DNA of 64,000 nt from Gnetum montanum (taxonomy: Eukaryota; Streptophyta; Gnetopsida; Gnetales; Gnetaceae). The stretch covers positions 282,072 to 346,071 of the forward strand of contig MNCI01000852.1 of assembly GCA_015680685.1 (NCBI GenBank), given 5' to 3'. Numbering within the stretch: position 1 is the first letter of the stretch; each line of letters begins with the position of its first letter. Positions 57,816-64,000 of the stretch are shown here, piece by piece. A program made the position numbers and the translations under genes. The notes under the pieces were generated by a model. That model worked only from the letters and a program-made list of their open reading frames with translations, made no database searches and was not told the DNA's origin.

Positions 57816-60200
57816 ATGGCCTATTCTCATAGGGAAGAATCTCCACAATTCACAAGTGAAACCAATCAAAGACAAGAGGTCTAGAAAATGTCCCAACAAC
57901 TTTATGTTGTTTAAATTCATTTAGACCCTTATACTCTAGATTTCACCTTCATCCTACATCAAGATGAGTAGTTGTGATGGAGGGATATGAAAGATAACAT
58001 TGTGTTTCCTCTTGACTAATCTATTCCTACAATGTTGATGAACAATCTAATCAAGTTGGGCATCACTAGACTTAATGAAAAATATAAGGTCCAAGACCAC
58101 ATCTATTGGGATTATCACCCCACCAATGCCCAATGAAAGAAGGATTGGTAGATGGAAGCATGATATGAGGCTTCAAAAGAGAAAATGGTCCCAACCCAAT
58201 TATTCTTACAATAGAATAAAGAAGGCGAGGAGTTCTTTTCAGGCCAATCCTGATACATAGACTCTCCTCCTTTCTTTGATGGTAAGACCCTTACCTAGAG
58301 GTTGCAATCAACTATGGATAACCTAGGAGGGGGAAGAATAGTTCTAAAGACTAGAGGATCTCAAAAGATAACAACCATAGCCATTCATCTAGAGGTAAGA
58401 ATAACGAAAAGCATAAAGATAATGGTAAACAAAACGAATGGGTCAGGGATCAAAGAAGGAAGTCTAGTAGGCATCATTCTTGTGCTAGTTCTTCTTCTTC
58501 CTCATCCTCATCATCTTCCTCTAACTTTAATAAGAAAACAAGGGGTCGAGACAAAAGAAAAAGCAACTGTGATCAGGATGGAGATGAATGGTGAGCTAGG
58601 AATGACTATAGATCTTGCTATAACTATTAAGAATAGAGGTAAGGATAGCAACAAAGGAAGGAATGTTGTTGAGAAGGAAGGCATAGCAAGACTCATCCTA
58701 GGCATCATGGCCATGATAGGGATCACCAAGGTCATTATGGCTACCAAAAATATATTAAATATTGTAGAGGTAATTAGAATCACAATCAAGCACTTGAAAG
58801 ATAGTTGAATCAAGAGGCTAGATATGAATAATATCCCTAGATTTGAAGGGGGATATAAGTCAAATTTGTAGAACCATCTACAAGCCTTTCATGATGCTTA
58901 TGCCTCACAAAACATTGAAAATGAATGGAAAAAGATGAAAATATTCCTAAGGATACTCATTAGGAAAGTTGAAAGCTGGTGCCAGTCTTTAAAATTGGAA
59001 TTTATTCATCGATGTAGTATGATGCTGGAGCTGTTCAACAAAAGTACTAAACTTACTCTAGATTGTCCAACTTGTAGAGATAAATCCAAGGATGGAAACA
59101 AGGTAATCATGAGTCCTTAGATGTAGCCTTGGGTAGTTACTATTCACTTTTGCACTGATGCCTATGCCATGGATACTTCTAAAGGGAGTAGCCGCACCAT
59201 ATTATAGATGGGCTCAGGAATGAATCATGAAAAACTCTTGGGATCTATGCCCCAGAGAGACTTTCTAAGCTAAGGGTCCATCAGATCCAAAGGTTAATTG
59301 ATTAGGTACCCAAAAAAAATATGAGCTCAAAAAATGAGAAAGTGCAAAGAAGTACAACAAGGATCCCTCCATTCAAAAAAGGGAGGTGTGTTTTTGTGAT
59401 AATGAGGAGGAGGCACCACTTGATGAAGTGGTGCAAAAGAAAATCTTGCTAATAAAAAAATCTATTACCAAAATATTAGCTAAGGTAGACAAGATGTGGA
59501 ACTCCTTGGATGAGAAGTTTCAAATAGCTTTGAAGATTACAGAAAAATGAAGAGACTAAATGGGTAGTGGTCATGAACGAAGGAAGATAAAGGATGTAGA
59601 ATAAGGATATCATAAAAATGAGGGTAAAGTTGCAATAGTAGAGGAGATTGTAGATTTTGAAATAGATGATGACAATTATGACATTTGCCAATATGAACAT
59701 CCTAAGGGATATTATCCAATGTTGTTACACCTACAAGAATATGGGGTATACGCTTTAAATCCTAGACTAGCAAAATGGAAAGCAACTCGGTGATTACCTT
59801 ATCCACAAGACAACTATAGGCAAGAGTTCCACAAATATGAATATTAATTAAGTGGATTGCCTCCTCAACCTCAAGAGCAGTATTAGCAGTGGTAGCACCC
59901 ACAGTCATGGGGAATGCCACCACCATGGCAATAATATCCTTATTGGCAACTTGATCCCTATGGATACTATGTCTATTAGCATGTATTCCCACATGACTCC
60001 TCTTGTCATGCTTCCTTTTCATACCACTACTACCCTCCAAAATTTTATAGATAATCTTCTCTTAGGGGGAAGTCTCCTTTTCCATTCTATCCTCCTCAAC
60101 ACTCATCCACTCCTACACCACAACCAACAACACCTTTATCACTTGCTTCATCAATGTAGGGAAAAATTCTTATGCAGCCACAACAAATAAATATCACAAG
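57816..60200 (+). pseudogene. gag: ATH7 gag remnant
   Basis: Starts MAYSHREESPQFTSE. Order as in ATH1: N-terminal block (DPYTLDFTFILHQDE), Ser/Arg-rich segment, Retrotrans_gag-type domain (about 58810-59300), acidic segment. The C-X6-H-X4-C-X4-H motif at about 59658-59711 has lost both Cys (to Tyr) while keeping YEHPKG. A Pro/Gln/Tyr tail (59820-60170) follows. Many stops and frameshifts. The clean piece at 58302-58808 is a shifted frame over the Ser/Arg-rich segment, not a separate gene. Confidence 0.8.
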
Positions 60201-60480
60201 GGTATTGAACCTATAGTTAAATATCCATCCGAGTGGTCCTAAACCCAAGCCTCATAAGGGACCATTCTTTAGAACTAGTAGCCCAACAAAGCCCTCACAA
60301 ATAATTGTGGCTGCTAACCCTACTAGTTCTACCTCTAAAAGCTATATTAAGCCACCTTCAAACCAAAAATCTTCCAAAATGCATACTATCATGTTAAGCC
60401 ATGTGGTCACAAATTGGATTAAGACTAGCCACTTTCCCAAGAAGTGATCTAATCCTAGGAGTCCCCTCATCGACTTACAA

Positions 60481-60890
60481 ATGGAAGAAAATGAACCACA
60501 CAAGGCTCTTTTGGATTTAGGTTCTAAAGTTATCTTAATTTCCCAAGAAATGTACAAGGCTTGGAACCTACCTATTTTGAAAAAGATAAACATCATATTG
60601 GAGCTAGTAGATCAGTCCATCATTATTTCTTTAGGGCTAGCGAAGGACATTGTGATCACCATTTGTGAATGGTTCTATTCTACTAATTTCTTGGTGATCC
60701 ATGTGGAGAATTGAAAGGGGAACTTCCCTATCATTATGGAAAGGGCATGATTAAACATAATTGATGCTAGAATGAGGATTTGAGACCTTTGGAAATTTTA
60801 AAGAAAAATGAATTTAAAAAAAGTAGAGAAGAAGAGAGTTCCATGCATTGCATACAATGATACATGGTATCATTGTGTGCAGAAACTGTG
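60481..60890 (+). pseudogene. ATH7 aspartic protease remnant
   Basis: HKALLDLGSKVILISQEMYK carries the D-L-G active-site form of Athila proteases, followed by LELVDQSIIISLGLAKDI. Open for 77 codons, then stops. Confidence 0.78.
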
Positions 60891-61189
60891 GATCATCAAA
60901 AACACATCACTTCAAGCATGTAATCAATGTGTAGAAATAGTAGGATTCAAAGTTACCTATTTGTAGTAGCCATAAAATAAGAAGGTACCATGTGAAAAAT
61001 AATAGATGATGAAACTAAATCAAATATATGCATGGAACTAGCTAAGAACCTTACTAGCACTTATGTGAAAAGCATAGATAAAAATAGAGTAACTTCATTG
61101 TCAACTTTCCAATGCACAAAGAACATATATTGGGAAGAGTTGGAGATCCCTGATAACTTTAAGTAAGAGCTCCTTTAGTTAAAGGCTCT

Positions 61190-62660
61190 ACTAGTATGCA
61201 TGAAATATTTTTTTCTCAATAATGGCAAGCTAGTGATCATTAATGCTAGACTTGCTACTAAACAAAAATATAAATTGTTGAAAGTGGTAACCAAACAGCC
61301 AACAGCCTTTGCTTGGTCATATCATGAGCTTACAGGGATAGATCTTTGAATATGCTAGCACTAAATCTATAAAGACTCCTCCATAAAGCCAAAGAGGTAA
61401 TCGCAATGATGATTGAACCCCAAACTCAAGCAAATTTTCAAAGATGAGACTAAAAAACTCCTAAAAGTTGGGTTCATCTACTTGATTGTAGATGATGAAT
61501 GGATTAGCACATTTGGTATTGTTCCAAAGAGAGGAAAAAAATGAAAAGTCTGCATAGACTTTCTATTGTTAAACATGGCAACCTATAAGGACCATTTTCT
61601 ATTGCCATTAGTTCACCAAGTATTGGATACTATAGCAAGGCATTACTATTACAACTTTCTAGATGATTATACTAGCTAAAACCAAATCTAGATAACACCA
61701 AAGGACTAGGCCAAGACTACATTCATAAGTCCTTGAGGAACTTTTTCATACAAAAAGATGTTCTTTAGCTTCTGTAATGCCCTTTCTACATTCTAATGAT
61801 TGGTCCTCAGCATCTTTCAATAATAGATCAATAGCAGGGTAGAAGTCTTTATGGATGAATTCTCTACCTATGGGGCTAACTTTGAGTAAGCCTTAGACCA
61901 TCTTGAGCAAGTACTTCAAAGATGTATGGAGACCAATTTGAGGCTTAACTAGCAAAAGATCCATTTTATGATTTAAGAAGGCATTGTCTTGGAACATAGA
62001 ATTTCTAACAAAAGGATTAAGGCGGACTTGGAAAAATTACAAGTCATCCAAGGAATAACTAGGCAACCTAAAATGGTGAAAGATGTAAGGTCATTCCTTG
62101 GTCACACAGGTTATTCTAGGTATATCATTGAAAACTTCTCAAAAATTACGAAACCATTAGTGGAACTCACAAAGTAGGATGCACCATTCACTTGGACCAA
62201 TGAATGCAAGAGTGCATTCCAATACTTAAAATAGAAGCTCATAGAAACTCTAATTCTATGGACACTAAACTAGTCTAGGCCATTCAACATCATGATCAAT
62301 GCATCTAATTACACTTTGGGGGTTACACTTACATAATTGGATGATCAGAAACATCCATACTACATCCATTATGCAAGCCAAGATATTATGGGTGTACAAT
62401 TAAACTACATCACCACTAAAAAGAAGCTCATGGTAGTGGTGTGGGCCTTAAAGAAATTTAGGCACTATGTGCTTAGAAACCAAGTTTTTATGCACACTGA
62501 ACATAATGCTATATAGTTTCTAATGAACAAGCCAATGGTGAGCCCCCACATTATATGGTGGTTGGCAATTCTTCAAGAGTTTGATCTTACGATGGTAAAT
62601 AAAAAGGGAACCAAGAATGTGGTTGCTAACCTCTTGTCTCAATTGAGATGGGATAACAAG
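61190..62660 (+). pseudogene. ATH7 reverse transcriptase - RNase H remnant
   Basis: Mostly one recognisable reading: INARLATKQKYKLLK, LLKVGFIYLIVDDEWIS, VCIDFLLLNMATYKDHFLLP, NFLDDYTS, then VEVFMDEFSTYG, where the second catalytic Asp of FMDD is Glu. Connection: GHRISNKRIKADLEKLQVI-like block at 61989, SFLGHTGYSRYIIENFSKIT. RNase H: FNIMINASNYTLGVTL, DQKHPYYIHYASQDI, MNKPMVSPHIIWW, and the tail NLLSQLRWDN. About a dozen stops. Domain order RT then RNase H is normal for Ty3/gypsy. Confidence 0.87.
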
Positions 62661-62940
62661 AAGGATGAAGGTCCATTATCTAATTAGTTTTTAGGTGAAC
62701 TCTTCTTTGTCAGTGTTGTTGAAGTTGAAAATCCTAAAGATTCTAATTGGTATGATCACATCATCTCCTACCTACTTACTCAGGAGATGCCATATGAATG
62801 GGATAGTAAGAAGAAATAATAGTTTCTTCATTAGGTTAAACATTACATGGAAATCAAAGGCAACCTCTACAAGAGTTGTGTTGATGACCTAGTATGATGG
62901 TGTGTACCTCATGCTAATCAACTTTGAGTCCTCTAGGATG
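62661..62940 (+). pseudogene. ATH7 integrase N-terminal fragment
   Basis: DNKKDEGPLSN, LGELFFVSVVEVENP, WYDHIISYLLTQEMPYEW correspond to the link and N-terminal region that in ATH1 starts at 15348. The catalytic core is absent. Confidence 0.75.
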
Positions 62941-63270
62941 CTCACTAAAATACCATAAAAATCTGCATGTTGTAATCATTTCTCATCATGTAGCCTTTAG
63001 CCCATGAAACCCAAGGCAAAAATTCATTGTAAATGTGAAGATTGTAGCCCACAGTGGGCAATCTCACACACGTCATACTTTTGGGGCTGAAAAATACCTC
63101 ATAAGTGGTCAAAGCCTCATTCCCTAAGTGAAAAGAGTTACATAGTGTTTACATTTGGGCTTGGGGGGTCAAAAATACCTTTGGGATGCTAAAAATGGTA
63201 ATTTGATAGGCTTTATAGGAGGTATACACTTTTCTATGTTGGAAAAACCTGTAGAGAGGTAAATTTTACC
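62941..63270. other. DNA after the ATH7 break, nothing recognised
   Basis: No similarity to the retroelements above and no coding motif. Confidence 0.5.
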
Positions 63271-63575
63271 TATCCCTAGTGTGGAGAGATACAACATTCC
63301 TCCTTAGTGTGGAAGTTTCCCCCACACCACCCCCCCTCCTGCCCACCCGCCCCAAACACAACCCCCCACCTCCCCTCCCCATCATGGAGGATCTACCCCA
63401 CAATGTGGAAACTTTACTCCTCAACATGGAAGCTTTTTCCTAGTGTGGAAACTTGTCCCCCCTAGTGTGGAGCTACATGCATAGCATGGAAACCTTCCCT
63501 CATTGTGGAAGTTTTCCCCCAGTGTGGAGGCTTCATCCCCAATGTAGAAACTACATGCCCCCAGTGTGCAAGCAA
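63271..63575. repeat. Degenerate minisatellite (AGTGTGGAAACTT-type units) with a C-rich tract
   Basis: About ten units built on TGTGGAAGCTTYCCCC, spaced 15-40 bases, plus a C-rich stretch at 63309-63380. Readings across it are low complexity. Confidence 0.7.
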
Positions 63576-64000
63576 CATGAGCAATATTTTTACACTCTAA
63601 TGACTTCAAGGTTGGCCAACCACTTTAGCAAGGATGGCAAAAGTCTTAACCTAGAAGATCTTCCTCCAACGTAGAAGGTGTACCACCATTACTATTTATA
63701 GTAAACCAAGTGGCCATGGGGGTTTAGCACTTACTATATATGGTAACCCCCAAAATTTTGGCACCTACCCTACTTACATGTAGCCAAATTATAGCCAATT
63801 TGCAACAAAAATTAAGGCCAAAAACATATAAAAGCTAAACCCAAACACCATTTCAAGGTTCCACCCCCTTTTACACTCACACACTTTGGCATTTTTGGTA
63901 AGCACTTTTTTTGCATTCAAGAGCTTTGAACACACACAAAGCCTCTTGAATCCCCAGCATGGAAATCCCTTTTTGGCCAACTATTATCCCCCATAGCAAT
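63576..64000. other. Unassigned DNA at right window edge
   Basis: Contains two TTACTAT(T/A)TATRGTAA-like palindromic motifs (63689 and 63731). No gene recognised. Confidence 0.5.

Larger units (their letters stand above)
56786..62940 (+). mobile_element. ATH7: Athila-like element truncated in integrase
   Basis: 5' LTR 56786-57669, decayed PBS, gag, protease, RT, RNase H and the first part of integrase. Similarity to ATH1 stops at about 62940 (ATH1 15632) and no 3' LTR follows in the window. It gives the best view of RT-RNase H here. Truncated by deletion or another rearrangement, so no right target duplication can be read. Confidence 0.86.

Noticed and set aside
58302-58808. 168-codon plus-strand reading as a separate gene
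   Set aside because: Shifted frame over the low-complexity Ser/Arg segment of ATH7 gag; the ATH6 equivalent is in gag frame.

Overview
The window is plant nuclear DNA made almost entirely of nested, decayed LTR retrotransposons. No host gene, rRNA, tRNA or CRISPR could be supported. Evidence for a plant: primer binding sites matching the 3' end of plant tRNA-Asp, integrase, RT and protease fragments of the Athila type of Ty3/gypsy elements, a 5'-truncated LINE, and an interstitial TTTAGGG telomere-like tract. The heavy nesting suggests a large repeat-rich genome; the species cannot be told from the sequence.

Layout. Names ATH1-ATH7 are used only in this report. ATH1 (+) fills 1-29390; its 5' LTR is cut by the window edge. 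It is interrupted by ATH2 (minus strand, 6659-15341), inserted between RNase H and integrase, and by ATH3 (+, 17792-24703, TSD ACCAT), inserted in the 3' noncoding region. A 1.26 kb insertion of unknown class (2104-3363) splits its gag. From 29391 to 43973 lies AT-rich repeat-derived DNA with decayed tandem repeats, a LINE remnant around a 702-base gap, a decayed LTR and traces of Ty1/copia elements. ATH4 (+, 43974-56677, TSD ACAAG) carries a solo LTR, ATH5 (-, 48075-54203, TSD ATAGG), which is itself split by ATH6 (+, 48702-53861, TSD ACAAT). ATH4 ends in an unusual inverted duplication of LTR ends. ATH7 (+, 56786 to about 62940) keeps gag, protease, RT and RNase H and is truncated inside integrase. 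The last kilobase has a degenerate minisatellite.

How the parts relate. ATH1 and ATH7 carry degraded pol. ATH2, ATH3, ATH4 and ATH6 have gag, LTRs and PBS but have lost RT-RNase H-integrase, each with different breakpoints, so they are probably non-autonomous partners mobilised by pol-bearing relatives. ATH1 and ATH2 carry a further long ORF (about 860-930 codons, coiled-coil rich) between the 3' noncoding region and the 3' LTR; ATH4 keeps a remnant. In ATH1 and ATH2 this ORF is preceded by a TATA box and a block that copies the element's own LTR promoter motifs. In ATH2 both gag (662 codons) and the extra ORF (930 codons) remain in one reading frame with no frameshift but many stop codons of the C-to-T type.

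The best candidates for something undescribed are the LTR-like internal promoter with its long extra ORF, the palindrome arrays at the start of U3 that differ between subfamilies, a conserved C-X6-H-X4-C-X4-H motif in Gag, and the terminal inverted duplication of ATH4. All divergence figures are by-eye estimates.
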